The notes under the pieces are model-generated. The model was not told the DNA's origin, did no database searches, and was given only the letters and a program-made list of their open reading frames with translations. A stretch of 18,936 nucleotides of DNA from a bacterium (GTDB lineage Bacteria > Patescibacteriota > Minisyncoccia > Minisyncoccales > UBA10102). Every line of letters starts with the position of its first letter. Position 1 is the first letter of the stretch. The position numbers were made by a program, and so were the translations under genes. Below are positions 7,814-14,578 of the stretch, piece by piece. Where the stretch lies: assembly GCA_030647175.1 (NCBI GenBank), contig JAUSJU010000014.1:1-18936 (forward strand), written 5' to 3'.

Positions 7814-8233
7814 ATGAATCCTAGACAGGCATTCCTTTTCCTTTTCTTTGTTTTACTTGTTATCGCCGCTTCTCTCCATTCCAATAAGGGTATAAATTTC
7901 TTGCCAACCGCGCAAACTACCAGCATCAACCTGCCGGTTCCGCTTGATAACCCCAATATCAGGCAAGTATCCTTATTCTATAATTTCTACGGCAGGATTA
8001 AGCTGGCTGAACCTGCGGGAAACGATGTGCGGCTTGTTTTAGATTCGTCAGACGCAACCCTGCCTGCGTTTATCGTAGATTCAAAAGACTCACAGGTTCT
8101 GAGGATCGATGCTTCCGGAGCGCAGGTGTCTGTTTCTCTAGAGGATCTAAAACCCGGTCTTACAACCAATATTCAGATGACGTACGACCTCAGGCTCTCC
8201 ATCTGGAAAATTACAAGGGTTTATATTTTTTGA
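7814..8233 (+). CDS. Small exported or membrane-anchored hypothetical protein
   Basis: A 139-residue protein not recognised as a known family. Residues about 5-22 (QAFLFLFFVLLVIAASL) form a signal peptide or anchor. The rest alternates hydrophobic strands with polar turns (VSLFYNFYGRIKLAEP, VRLVLDSSD, VLRIDASGAQVSVSLEDL), suggesting a small beta-sandwich outside the membrane. It follows the TPR gene by 74 bases without a clear ribosome binding site, and its 3' end overlaps the convergent dehydrogenase gene by 23 bases. The reading frame has good coding character (varied third positions, sensible N-terminus). Confidence 0.65.
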   Translation: MNPRQAFLFLFFVLLVIAASLHSNKGINFLPTAQTTSINLPVPLDNPNIRQVSLFYNFYGRIKLAEPAGNDVRLVLDSSDATLPAFIVDSKDSQVLRIDASGAQVSVSLEDLKPGLTTNIQMTYDLRLSIWKITRVYIF

Positions 8234-9332
8234 TCACCTTGTAGACCATTCCTCCTCTATCGTCAGAGATATAGAGACTTCCGTATTTGTCAAAAACAAG
8301 ATCAACCGGCCTGGTAATGGCAGGGAGGAAACCCGTAATAAAGTCTTCTTCCCCGAGCACCTCGTTTCCTGAGATATGCAATCTGACGATCTTGTAGCCA
8401 TTGGGTATCGCTCTGCCCCAAGAGCCATGGTATGCGACGAGAAGATCGTTCTGCCAATCTCCTGGGAATTGCTTTGAATCAATGAATGCCAAGCCGAGAG
8501 GCGCCGAATGCGCAGCTGTTTCGTACGCAGGCTTCTCTGTGCCTATGCATATATCTGGATTGCCGGAGGGATTAAATTGTATATCAAACACTTTGTTTCC
8601 ATAGCAGTTCGGCCAGCCATAGTCCGAGCCCTTTCTCAGAATATTGATTTCGTCCGGAGGCAAGTCGTCTCCGAGGTAATCCCTTCCCATTTCTGTTCCC
8701 CAGAGTTCTTGAGTCTGGGGATTGACTGCAATGAAAACCGTATTCCGCAGCCCTTTTGCGAATAGAGTCGGATTATTGCCGTCTTTGTCCGATACGATGA
8801 CTGTTGCAAGCAGCGGTTCTTTCTCAAAACAGAAATCGCAGGATGAGCCGATAGAAATAAACATCTCCCCATCTTCATTGAACGCAATGCTTCGGGTGGA
8901 GTGTCCCGGATTGATGTAGGGGAGGGAAAAGAGCACCTTATCGAGAGAGGCTTTCAGCATTGCTCCGTCCCAGTTGTATCTAGCCACTCTTGTTTTTTCT
9001 GCTACGTAGAGCTTTCCTTCAAAAAAGGCCAAGCCATGAGGTCCGTCAAGATCAACAAGCGTATCTTTTGTCTCATCTGCTACTCCATCACCATTCTTAT
9101 CCGGCAACGCCACAACTTTTCCTGAAGATGGTATGGATGTTAATAGGATACCTTCCGGCGAGAATACGAGATCTCTTGCTCCGCCACCAAGAGATTTGGC
9201 AAAGACGCCTATCGTGAAGGGCGGAGATACTTTCAAAAGGTCAGCATTTTTGCCAACCTTTTGCTCTGGCAACGCTAGAACAAGAACGAGAACAGCTATG
9301 AAAGCGATTGTGAGAAGGTAATAGTTTTTCAT
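8211..9332 (-). CDS. PQQ-dependent sugar/sorbosone dehydrogenase-like beta-propeller protein
   Basis: A 373-residue protein with an N-terminal membrane segment or signal (about 4-20), then a six-bladed propeller of the glucose/sorbosone dehydrogenase (GSDH) family. Family landmarks are GPHGLAFFEGKLYVAE, HSTRSIAFNEDGEMFISIGSSCDFC, KGLRNTVFIAVNPQTQELWG, GRDYLGDDLPPDEINI, DYGWPNCYG and YHGSWGRAIPNGYKI, in the usual order. These periplasmic enzymes oxidise sugars using pyrroloquinoline quinone; whether this member binds PQQ or acts on a sugar cannot be told. No PQQ synthesis gene is in the window. AAGGA lies four bases before the ATG. The last 23 bases overlap the convergent hypothetical gene. 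Confidence 0.85.
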   Translation of the reverse strand: MKNYYLLTIAFIAVLVLVLALPEQKVGKNADLLKVSPPFTIGVFAKSLGGGARDLVFSPEGILLTSIPSSGKVVALPDKNGDGVADETKDTLVDLDGPHGLAFFEGKLYVAEKTRVARYNWDGAMLKASLDKVLFSLPYINPGHSTRSIAFNEDGEMFISIGSSCDFCFEKEPLLATVIVSDKDGNNPTLFAKGLRNTVFIAVNPQTQELWGTEMGRDYLGDDLPPDEINILRKGSDYGWPNCYGNKVFDIQFNPSGNPDICIGTEKPAYETAAHSAPLGLAFIDSKQFPGDWQNDLLVAYHGSWGRAIPNGYKIVRLHISGNEVLGEEDFITGFLPAITRPVDLVFDKYGSLYISDDRGGMVYKVIKKYKPL

Positions 9333-9339
9333 TATATCC

Positions 9340-9368
9340 TTGACAGGGGATTTGATTTAGCAAATAAT
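9340..9368 (+). promoter_or_regulatory. Promoter of the cupredoxin-like gene, leaderless start
   Basis: TTGACA (9340-9345), a 17-base spacer and AATAAT (9363-9368). The ATG at 9375 is exactly six bases after the hexamer. Confidence 0.7.
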
Positions 9369-9374
9369 GAAGTC

Positions 9375-9860
9375 ATGCTTAAAACTTTTCTAATTGCGCT
9401 CCTTACTCTTGGTATCATATCAGTAGCATTTTTGTTGTACAAGTTCGTCCCTTCAGAAACGCTCATCCAGCAAACTATTCAAACTCCATCTCAAACGACA
9501 TCCGGTTTAACGGCAGACGAGTCCTTTGTCCTATCTAATATTCTAGAACCAAGAGTAACAGAAAAGGAAAGAACCATATTCCAGATAGCTTTGAGCAAGG
9601 CCGCTCTTGAAAGCGATCAATTAGACGTTACGGCCTGTTCTCCTAAGCCAGTTGTATGGAACCTAAGCAAAAAGAAAGATCTTGTAGTGAAAAATGACGA
9701 TCAGGTAGCACACACCTTAACCATATACGCAAGCAAATACCAAGTCCCAGCAAAAGGGAGCATTACCATACCAGCTGACTTTGCGGAAAACGGCCATATC
9801 TATACGTATTCTTGCGACGATATTTCCATAGCAGGAATTTTTTGGCTACCCAAGCAGTAA
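9375..9860 (+). CDS. Membrane-anchored cupredoxin-like protein
   Basis: A 161-residue protein with an N-terminal membrane anchor (about 3-23), a linker, a helical segment (about 45-80) and a C-terminal cupredoxin-type domain (about 85-158). The domain pattern is clear: CSPKPVVWNL, DLVVKNDDQVAHTLTIYAS, VPAKGSITIPADF, then GHIYTYSCDDISIAGIFWL. A plastocyanin-type copper site needs His, Cys, His and Met. Here H113 and C147 are present, but the segment after C147 lacks the second His and the Met, so it may bind no copper, or C88 and C147 may form a disulfide. It is followed 24 bases later by the GPSAG/PKD gene, probably in the same transcript. Confidence 0.75.
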   Translation: MLKTFLIALLTLGIISVAFLLYKFVPSETLIQQTIQTPSQTTSGLTADESFVLSNILEPRVTEKERTIFQIALSKAALESDQLDVTACSPKPVVWNLSKKKDLVVKNDDQVAHTLTIYASKYQVPAKGSITIPADFAENGHIYTYSCDDISIAGIFWLPKQ

Positions 9861-9884
9861 ACATAAAGAGACACGTGCGGCTAT

Positions 9885-11303
9885 ATGGCCGATAAAAAAA
9901 CATCTTTTCTTTTCCTACGGTACTGTATATTCTTGCTTGTTTTTTTGTTGGGATCGCAAATTATGAGCCAAGCAGCCGTCTTTGCCCAAAGCGCCGGCCC
10001 TAGCGCTGGTCCCTCTGCTGGACCTCCGAGTTCTGGCCCCTCTGCTGGACCTAGCGCTGGTCCATCTTCCGGTCCCCCGAGTGCTGGTCCTAGTGCTGGT
10101 CCTAGTGCTGGTCCTTCTGCCGGCCCCCCTGCTGGTTCCTCTAGTGTTGAAACACCTGTTCCATCAGCCCCAAGTGTTTCTAATGTCGGATCTCCTAATA
10201 CCGCGGCAGTAGTGGAAAACGCTTTGGCAAACGGAGCTACTCCTGAAGAAGCAGCTCAAGCGGCAGTAGATTATGCAATCAGTATTGGCTATCCTGATGC
10301 TTCATATGCTACGAATGCAGACGGAAGTATTACAGTTAACTTTTCCCAAGATGCTCCATGTAATAACAGCGTGACCATTAGGGAGCCGTCTTGCACAGAA
10401 AACTGCGATCAGGATAAAGACAAGGATAAGGATAAGGACAAGGATAAGGATAAGCCTAAAGAACCCCAACCTCAACCCATTCCTCCTAGTGTAGGACCCT
10501 CTGCTGGCCCTAGCGCTGGACCCTCTGCTGGCCCTCCTATTACCGAACCTTCTGCCGGACCTAGCGCTGGACCTTCTGCCGGCCCCGCTTCTACTCCTTC
10601 TCCCAGTGCTGGACCCTCTGCTGGCCCTAGTAGCGACGAACCTTCTGATGGTCCCGGCGGCCCTGGTCTTGAATCCCAAAACTCTCCTCCGCAGGCAACA
10701 AACCTTTCTAGCAATGCCAATAGTGCTGACTACTGCAGTTCTGTACTTCCGCCGATTATAGTTTCTTGGCAGTTTACTGATCCAGGGGATACGCAGTCAG
10801 CCTACCAGGTGCAGGTAGACAACAACTCAAACTTCTCTTCTCCGGAAAAAGACTCCGGAAAGGTATCAAGTTCTTCGGCTCAGTATGCTCCTCCGCAGTT
10901 ATCGTACAACACCACGTACTACTGGAGAGTGCGAGTGTGGGACAGCCAAAGCGCTCTTTCCCAATGGGCGCAGGGTTCTGCGTTTGCCACGAAGAAGCAT
11001 CAATACCCTGTCCCTGACTTTACCTGGAAACCTCAGAATCCCGGAATCGGGGAGAAGGTTGATTTCACCGACGCTTCCCATACCTACGGAGGATCCAACG
11101 AGTCTTCTTGGTCGTGGACATTCCAGTTCGGGACTCCGGAAAGCTCTACGAAACAGAATCCCAATGACATCCAGTTTTCTTGGCCGGGCGGCAGAACCGT
11201 GACCCACGGAGTCACCGACTCGGACGGATTCTCATGCCAGATACAGGAGAACGTCACTGTGTTCCTTTCGTTCCCCGGATATCAAGAGATATCTCCTTTC
11301 TAG
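9885..11303 (+). CDS. Secreted GPSAG-repeat, FN3-like and PKD domain surface protein
   Basis: A 472-residue protein with a signal peptide (about 10-35, ending AVFAQ). Regions in order: a first GPSAG-type low-complexity tract (about 36-83), a small domain (about 95-160, with GATPEEAAQAAVDYA), a run of seven Asp-Lys pairs (177-190), a second GPSAG tract (about 204-260), a fibronectin-type-III-like domain (about 268-368, with TYYWRVRVWDSQSALSQWAQG) and a PKD-like domain (about 374-460, with PDFTWKPQNPGIGEKVDFTD). This layout indicates an extended, disordered stalk carrying adhesion-type beta domains. Its position just before the pseudopilin genes suggests a cell-surface or pilus-associated role, but that is inference. 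Confidence 0.8.
   Translation: MADKKTSFLFLRYCIFLLVFLLGSQIMSQAAVFAQSAGPSAGPSAGPPSSGPSAGPSAGPSSGPPSAGPSAGPSAGPSAGPPAGSSSVETPVPSAPSVSNVGSPNTAAVVENALANGATPEEAAQAAVDYAISIGYPDASYATNADGSITVNFSQDAPCNNSVTIREPSCTENCDQDKDKDKDKDKDKDKPKEPQPQPIPPSVGPSAGPSAGPSAGPPITEPSAGPSAGPSAGPASTPSPSAGPSAGPSSDEPSDGPGGPGLESQNSPPQATNLSSNANSADYCSSVLPPIIVSWQFTDPGDTQSAYQVQVDNNSNFSSPEKDSGKVSSSSAQYAPPQLSYNTTYYWRVRVWDSQSALSQWAQGSAFATKKHQYPVPDFTWKPQNPGIGEKVDFTDASHTYGGSNESSWSWTFQFGTPESSTKQNPNDIQFSWPGGRTVTHGVTDSDGFSCQIQENVTVFLSFPGYQEISPF
9990..10137 (+). repeat. First GPSAG-coding tandem repeat tract
   Basis: Imperfect 12-15 base units coding for GPSAG, GPSSG and GPPSAG variants. Codons for the same residues differ between units (AGC/AGT/TCT, GGT/GGA/GGC), so the peptide repeat is more conserved than the DNA. 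Confidence 0.85.
10413..10454 (+). repeat. Asp-Lys hexanucleotide repeat tract
   Basis: Seven consecutive GAY-AAR hexamers (GATAAA, GACAAG, GATAAG variants) encoding alternating Asp and Lys. The tract is prone to slippage in multiples of six bases, which would keep the frame. Confidence 0.85.
10494..10635 (+). repeat. Second GPSAG-coding tandem repeat tract
   Basis: Further GPSAG units with short interruptions (PPITEP, PASTPSP). It is similar enough to the first tract that recombination between them could delete the intervening domain in frame. Confidence 0.8.
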
Positions 11304-11326
11304 AAGAACCTCGTTCTTTTCACAGG

Positions 11327-11350
11327 CCTTTCTTAAGCAGAAAGGTTTTT
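11327..11350 (+). terminator. Terminator after the GPSAG/PKD gene
   Basis: CCTTTC (11327-11332) pairs with GAAAGG (11340-11345), followed by TTTTT. A weaker hairpin, AAGAAC (11304-11309) with GTTCTT (11313-11318), lies immediately after the stop codon. Confidence 0.7.
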
Positions 11351-11351
11351 G

Positions 11352-11360
11352 TGATATGAT
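11352..11360 (+). promoter_or_regulatory. Extended -10 promoter of the pseudopilin operon
   Basis: TG (11352-11353), A, then TATGAT (11355-11360) directly after the T-run of the preceding terminator. The ATG at 11367 is exactly six bases after the hexamer, implying a leaderless mRNA. Confidence 0.65.
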
Positions 11361-11366
11361 GAAGCT

Positions 11367-11894
11367 ATGCGGTATACGGATGAGCGGGGATTTACGGTAG
11401 TTGAACTGGTTGTCGTGTCTAGTCTCATGATCCTCATCACAGGCCTTCTTTTGGTAAATACCCAGAGTACGAGAGGACGGCTTGCTCTAGAGAGAAGCCT
11501 TCATCAGGTTGCCTTGGATGTGACCAGGGCTCACGAACTCGCCTTGCGCAGCCAAGCCTACACGTGCGCATCAGGGAGCATTACGGGATACGGGTTGGCG
11601 GTGGATCTCGCAAATCCCGGATCCTACATCGTATTTGCAGAATGCAACGGCACCAATTCCTACGAGCAAGGTTCAGACGGCATCATTGAAACGGTCAGCC
11701 TGAGCAAAGGAGTCGTCATTTCGCAAACTCTTCCCTCTCCAGAGTGGAGCATCGTGTTCTTGCCTCCGGACCCCCAGGTATTCTTAAAGCCCGGCAATCC
11801 GGTTCAGGTTCAGCTCAGCCTTATTGTGCAGCAAGATCCTTCGTTCATCAGGACGATCGTGATCAACTCAAGAGGCATTGCAGATATCCAATGA
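11367..11894 (+). CDS. Type IV pilin-like / GspH-like pseudopilin
   Basis: A 175-residue protein with a class III prepilin leader: eight residues ending in RG, then FTVVELVVVSSLMILITGLLLV. The glycine at -1, phenylalanine at +1 and glutamate at +5 are all present, so PilD can cleave it. The residues after the helix (RLALERSLHQVALDVTRAHELALRSQAY) resemble GspH/FimT-type minor pilins, and the C-terminal part is a strand-rich globular domain. First gene of a four-gene operon; the next gene starts two bases after its stop. Confidence 0.88.
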   Translation: MRYTDERGFTVVELVVVSSLMILITGLLLVNTQSTRGRLALERSLHQVALDVTRAHELALRSQAYTCASGSITGYGLAVDLANPGSYIVFAECNGTNSYEQGSDGIIETVSLSKGVVISQTLPSPEWSIVFLPPDPQVFLKPGNPVQVQLSLIVQQDPSFIRTIVINSRGIADIQ

Positions 11895-11895
11895 T

Positions 11896-12390
11896 ATGAA
11901 GCCAGAGCGAGGATTTACCATCGTTGAAGTGATTACAGCGTTTTTCCTTGTAAGCATGGGAATTCTTGGGGCGTTCGCGTTGATTGAAAAGGTGGCTACA
12001 GGGACCGCAGCATCTCTTTCAAGGCTTACCGCAGCCTCTCTTGTGAAGGAAGGCATTGAAATCACCCGGAATATGAGAGACAGCAATCTTCTGAAGCTGA
12101 ACCAGGGGCAGGGAGGAGCGTGGAATGACGGGCTCACCTCATGCGCTGCGGGGTGCGAGATTGACTACAATGACGCATCGTTCTCTCCGTATGGGGGAAC
12201 ATTCTTAAAGAGCACAGGAACCTTCTACGCGTATGATTCAGGGCAGGATACGAAGTTTCAGCGAAAGATAACCATCACACCTCTCACCCCGTACATGGTT
12301 TCTGTCGTCGTGGACGTATTTTGGACAGAGAGAGGCCGAAATCTTTCCTTTGAGGCGGCAACGCAACTGTTTAACTGGTATTCGTTCTGA
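11896..12390 (+). CDS. Type IV pilin-like minor pseudopilin (PilV/GspI-like)
   Basis: A 164-residue protein. The start at 11896 gives MKPERG then FTIVEVITAFFLVSMGILGAF, a short standard prepilin leader. A longer in-frame start at 11878 exists but would overlap the upstream gene and lengthen the leader. Glycine -1, Phe +1 and Glu +5 are present. The following EGIEITRNMRDSNLL segment and strand-rich C-terminus fit PilV/GspI-type minor pilins. It begins two bases after the previous stop, without a ribosome binding site, so translation is probably coupled. Confidence 0.85.
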   Translation: MKPERGFTIVEVITAFFLVSMGILGAFALIEKVATGTAASLSRLTAASLVKEGIEITRNMRDSNLLKLNQGQGGAWNDGLTSCAAGCEIDYNDASFSPYGGTFLKSTGTFYAYDSGQDTKFQRKITITPLTPYMVSVVVDVFWTERGRNLSFEAATQLFNWYSF

Positions 12391-12392
12391 CT

Positions 12393-12932
12393 ATGAAATC
12401 TCAAGGATTCACATTGATAGAGGTGACGGTGGCGATAGGGCTTACTTCCTTGCTCATCGGGACAGTGTCCTCTTTGCTGCTTGTTGCGCTTTCTGCTCAG
12501 CGCCAGTCTCTCGCGACGCAGGAGCTCATAAGCCAGGGTTCCAGTATGGAGGAGTATATGACACGAGCCCTCAGGCAGGCCCAGAAAGAAACAGGACAAG
12601 GTTGCCTCTCCAGCGACGGCTTGAACTACGAGCTCACGCATTTCAACAGCGGAGTGAGGTTTATCAACTCGCAGGGGCAGTGCCAGGAATTCTATCTGGA
12701 GACAGGCCGCCTCAAAGAACTGCGCGGAGCCCAGACGACATTCCTTTCCCCTGACGACGTCAGCATCCTGGCATTCAACGTTGCTTTGGCAGGAGAGTCT
12801 CAGGCGGATACTCTCCAGCCCAAAGTTACATTCTTCATGGATGTTCAGGGAAAGGGGGCAAAGGCAGGTTCGCAGGCACGTTTTCAGATGCAGACAACTA
12901 TTTCACAACGAAGCCATGACATCACTGAGTAG
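12393..12932 (+). CDS. Type IV pilin-like minor pseudopilin (PilW/GspJ-like)
   Basis: A 179-residue protein starting MKSQG then FTLIEVTVAIGLTSLLIG, the textbook prepilin motif with Gly -1, Phe +1 and Glu +5. The stretch EYMTRALRQAQKETGQG after the helix resembles PilW/GspJ-type minor pilins, which help to prime pilus or pseudopilus assembly. It begins two bases after the previous stop and its 3' end overlaps the next gene by 17 bases. Confidence 0.87.
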   Translation: MKSQGFTLIEVTVAIGLTSLLIGTVSSLLLVALSAQRQSLATQELISQGSSMEEYMTRALRQAQKETGQGCLSSDGLNYELTHFNSGVRFINSQGQCQEFYLETGRLKELRGAQTTFLSPDDVSILAFNVALAGESQADTLQPKVTFFMDVQGKGAKAGSQARFQMQTTISQRSHDITE

Positions 12933-13359
12933 ACGCATCATACATAAGATCAAGGAAGAACAGGGGATTTCTCTCTACCTTTCCTTTTCTATGCTCACCG
13001 TCTTGATGGGCTTGGCGTTGGGATTGAGCGTGATCTTGGTAGGCCAGCTCAAGATTGTGAGGGGAGTGGGAGATTCAGACGTTGCCATCTATGCTTCAGA
13101 AAGCGGTATTGAACGGGTATTGTACATCGAAACCGTGTTCTGCGCGGCAGAATCGACCGATACCAAGCGAGTAGAATGCATCAATGACGAATTAGACGAT
13201 CTTCCTCCGTCTGAGTTCCAGCTTCCCAATGGATCTCAGTATTCCCTTCTCGTGGAGAGGACGGGTAAGGGAAGCTGCCCTTCTTCGGCTCCGAGCTTCT
13301 GTGCAAAGTCCACGGGCATTTTCAAAGAGGCAAGGCGGGCTATTCGTCTCACGCGTTGA
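12916..13359 (+). CDS. PilX/GspK-like minor pilus assembly protein
   Basis: A 147-residue protein. The start at 12916 overlaps the previous gene by 17 bases and places about 20 residues before a single membrane helix (EEQGISLYLSFSMLTVLMGLALGLSVILV). The preceding G is a possible PilD cleavage site but the FTLIE motif is absent and there is no Glu at +5, as in PilX/GspK-type components. After the helix, VRGVGDSDVAIYASESGIERVLY is the usual PilX 'A-y-AaEsGie-al' pattern. A longer in-frame opening from 12781 lies entirely inside the upstream gene and is rejected. Last gene of the operon. Confidence 0.8.
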   Translation: MTSLSRRIIHKIKEEQGISLYLSFSMLTVLMGLALGLSVILVGQLKIVRGVGDSDVAIYASESGIERVLYIETVFCAAESTDTKRVECINDELDDLPPSEFQLPNGSQYSLLVERTGKGSCPSSAPSFCAKSTGIFKEARRAIRLTR

Positions 13360-13408
13360 TAGAATATTAGACAAGCAAATTTGCGTAGTTTTGTATTTTT
13401 TTCTTCCA

Positions 13409-13466
13409 GCTTAATACTAGATAGCACAGAGCAATCAAAGATCGCCAAGAAGGCAGTTTTTTGATA
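13409..13466 (+). repeat. Left copy of 58-bp direct repeat bounding the STAS/HATPase cassette
   Basis: 51 of 58 positions match the copy at 14563-14620 with no gaps. The copy contains ACTAGATAG, the central CAGAGCAATCAAAGATCGCC and the end TTTTTTGATA. It also holds a degraded terminator stem (ATCGCC, 13441-13446, against GGCAGT, 13452-13457). Confidence 0.9.
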
Positions 13467-13470
13467 CTGT
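13462..13470 (+). promoter_or_regulatory. Extended -10 promoter of the STAS/HATPase cassette
   Basis: TG (13462-13463), A, then TACTGT (13465-13470). The ATG at 13477 is exactly six bases after it. The hexamer is a poor match alone; the TGA context and the spacing shared with other genes here support it. Confidence 0.4.
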
Positions 13471-13476
13471 TAAGAT

Positions 13477-14295
13477 ATGGACGAACACGTTGAAAGATTT
13501 TTTACCGATATCAGCAAAATCAAAAAGGGGCACATACTTGATCTTTCTTTAACTGATATCATGTATCCTTGGGCAATCGGAGAGATTTATTTATTACTTA
13601 TTGAATCTCAATCTTTTGTAGATAAAGATATTATTTTACCAAAAAATTCCCGTACGCTTGATTATTTGAAAAAGATGCGTTTTGATAAAATACTTGAAGA
13701 ACTCGGTTACAAAGAAGCTTTAAGAGAGTTTCAGGGGATTCCTACTTTGCCTCAGGCAAATCTGGATATTCAAGAGATCGTGCATTGTAAATACAACGAT
13801 GAATTCAGCGCTCGTCTTGGGCATTTTGAAAAAATGTTTAGAAATTTTGGTCTTAATGAAGAAGATGCAAAAAGAGCATCAGTCATCATTGGAGAATTGG
13901 GAAATAATGTGTTTGATCATAATTTGGGTAACTGGCCGACAAATTTCAGCGGATCAATTATTGCAGGACAAAACTACCCAGCAATGAAGCGGATTGAATT
14001 TGTTGTAGGGGATGCCGGAGTCGGTTTCCTCGGCTCTCTAATAAATGCTTTTCCGGACCTGCAAGATGATATTGAAGCAATCAAGAAAGGGTTGAAAGGT
14101 TATACTGGAAGAATCGGGGAAGATCGTGGAAACGGTTTGAAGACGATCCAACGCTGGACAATTAATAACTTTCATGGTATGTTAATAATCCACTCAGGGA
14201 AAGGGCTGGTCCAGGTAGATGAAGACGGTATTCAAACAAAAGAAGTGCATCCAGTTACGGGAACCTTGGCTGAGTTTATGATATACTATAAATAG
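13477..14295 (+). CDS. STAS-like + HATPase (GHKL) domain protein, anti-sigma/partner-switch type
   Basis: A 272-residue soluble protein. The N-terminal part (about 1-95) has ILDLSLTDIMYPWAIGEIYLLL and TLDYLKKMRFDKILEELGY, resembling a STAS/MlaB-like fold. The C-terminal part (about 105-272) is a GHKL ATPase: N box E140-LGNN-x-x-DH (140-148), G1 box GDAGVGF (D179), G2 box GNGL (218-221) and a late TGT segment. There is no histidine-phosphorylation helix, transmembrane segment or receiver, so it is not an ordinary sensor kinase; RsbW/SpoIIAB-type serine kinases that switch partners are the closest functional analogy. The gene is clearly AT-richer than the flanking pseudopilin and ligA genes, suggesting separate ancestry. 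The DUF4325 gene follows seven bases later. Confidence 0.8.
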   Translation: MDEHVERFFTDISKIKKGHILDLSLTDIMYPWAIGEIYLLLIESQSFVDKDIILPKNSRTLDYLKKMRFDKILEELGYKEALREFQGIPTLPQANLDIQEIVHCKYNDEFSARLGHFEKMFRNFGLNEEDAKRASVIIGELGNNVFDHNLGNWPTNFSGSIIAGQNYPAMKRIEFVVGDAGVGFLGSLINAFPDLQDDIEAIKKGLKGYTGRIGEDRGNGLKTIQRWTINNFHGMLIIHSGKGLVQVDEDGIQTKEVHPVTGTLAEFMIYYK

Positions 14296-14302
14296 CAAAC
14301 AT

Positions 14303-14578
14303 ATGAAGGTTCTTGAACTAAAAAAATTTGGGAATATATTAAATAGCCGTTCGTTCGGCCGAGAAGCGGTTTTGCGCGTGCGTCAGATTATAAACGGAGA
14401 GAAAGATACTCTAGAGGATTTAGTTTTAGATTTTCATGACGTTGAAATAGTAACTCCATCTTTTGCAGATGAATTTATTAAGGGTCTTAAAGAACAGTAT
14501 CCGTATAAACAGATAAAGATACAGGGTACAGAGAATAATCAGGTTCTTAAAGATGTGCTTCGGCTTATTACTAGATAG
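14303..14578 (+). CDS. DUF4325 STAS-like protein
   Basis: A 91-residue protein matching the DUF4325 pattern: a first strand and helix (SFGREAVLRVRQII), then LEDLVLDFHDVEIVTPSFADEFIKGL, which is the family core 'l-lDF-gV-x-itpSFadEl'. Serine 53 in TPSFADE is where SpoIIAA/RsbV-like anti-anti-sigma factors carry a phosphorylated serine, but no phosphorylation can be read from sequence. The C-terminal IQGTENNQVLKDVLRLI is a typical closing helix. It is coupled to the HATPase gene with a seven-base gap. Its last five codons, including the stop, lie inside the right direct repeat. AT-rich like its partner. Confidence 0.82.
   Translation: MKVLELKKFGNILNSRSFGREAVLRVRQIINGEKDTLEDLVLDFHDVEIVTPSFADEFIKGLKEQYPYKQIKIQGTENNQVLKDVLRLITR

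Noticed and set aside
9990..10635. Possible CRISPR array in the repeated DNA
   Set aside because: Repeats are 12-15 bases, contiguous and in frame with a protein, without unique spacers of constant length.
10302..10720. Long open frames on the minus strand across the GPSAG tracts (Gly-Pro-Ala-Glu and Arg-rich products)
   Set aside because: They are by-products of the repeat composition: a GPSAG-coding repeat is open in several frames. They lack a start signal or recognisable domain, and the + frame has a signal peptide and real domains.
11878..11895. Longer start for the PilV/GspI-like gene
   Set aside because: It would add six residues to the prepilin leader and overlap the previous gene. 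The ATG at 11896 gives the usual short leader.
12781..12915. Upstream extension of the PilX-like gene
   Set aside because: It lies wholly inside the PilW/GspJ-like gene and adds 45 residues without domain character. The ATG at 12916 gives a normal short N-terminus.
13376..13400. Terminator at the palindrome GCAAATTTGC with a following T-rich run
   Set aside because: The palindrome has no loop, so it cannot form a stable hairpin, and the T-run is interrupted and too far away.
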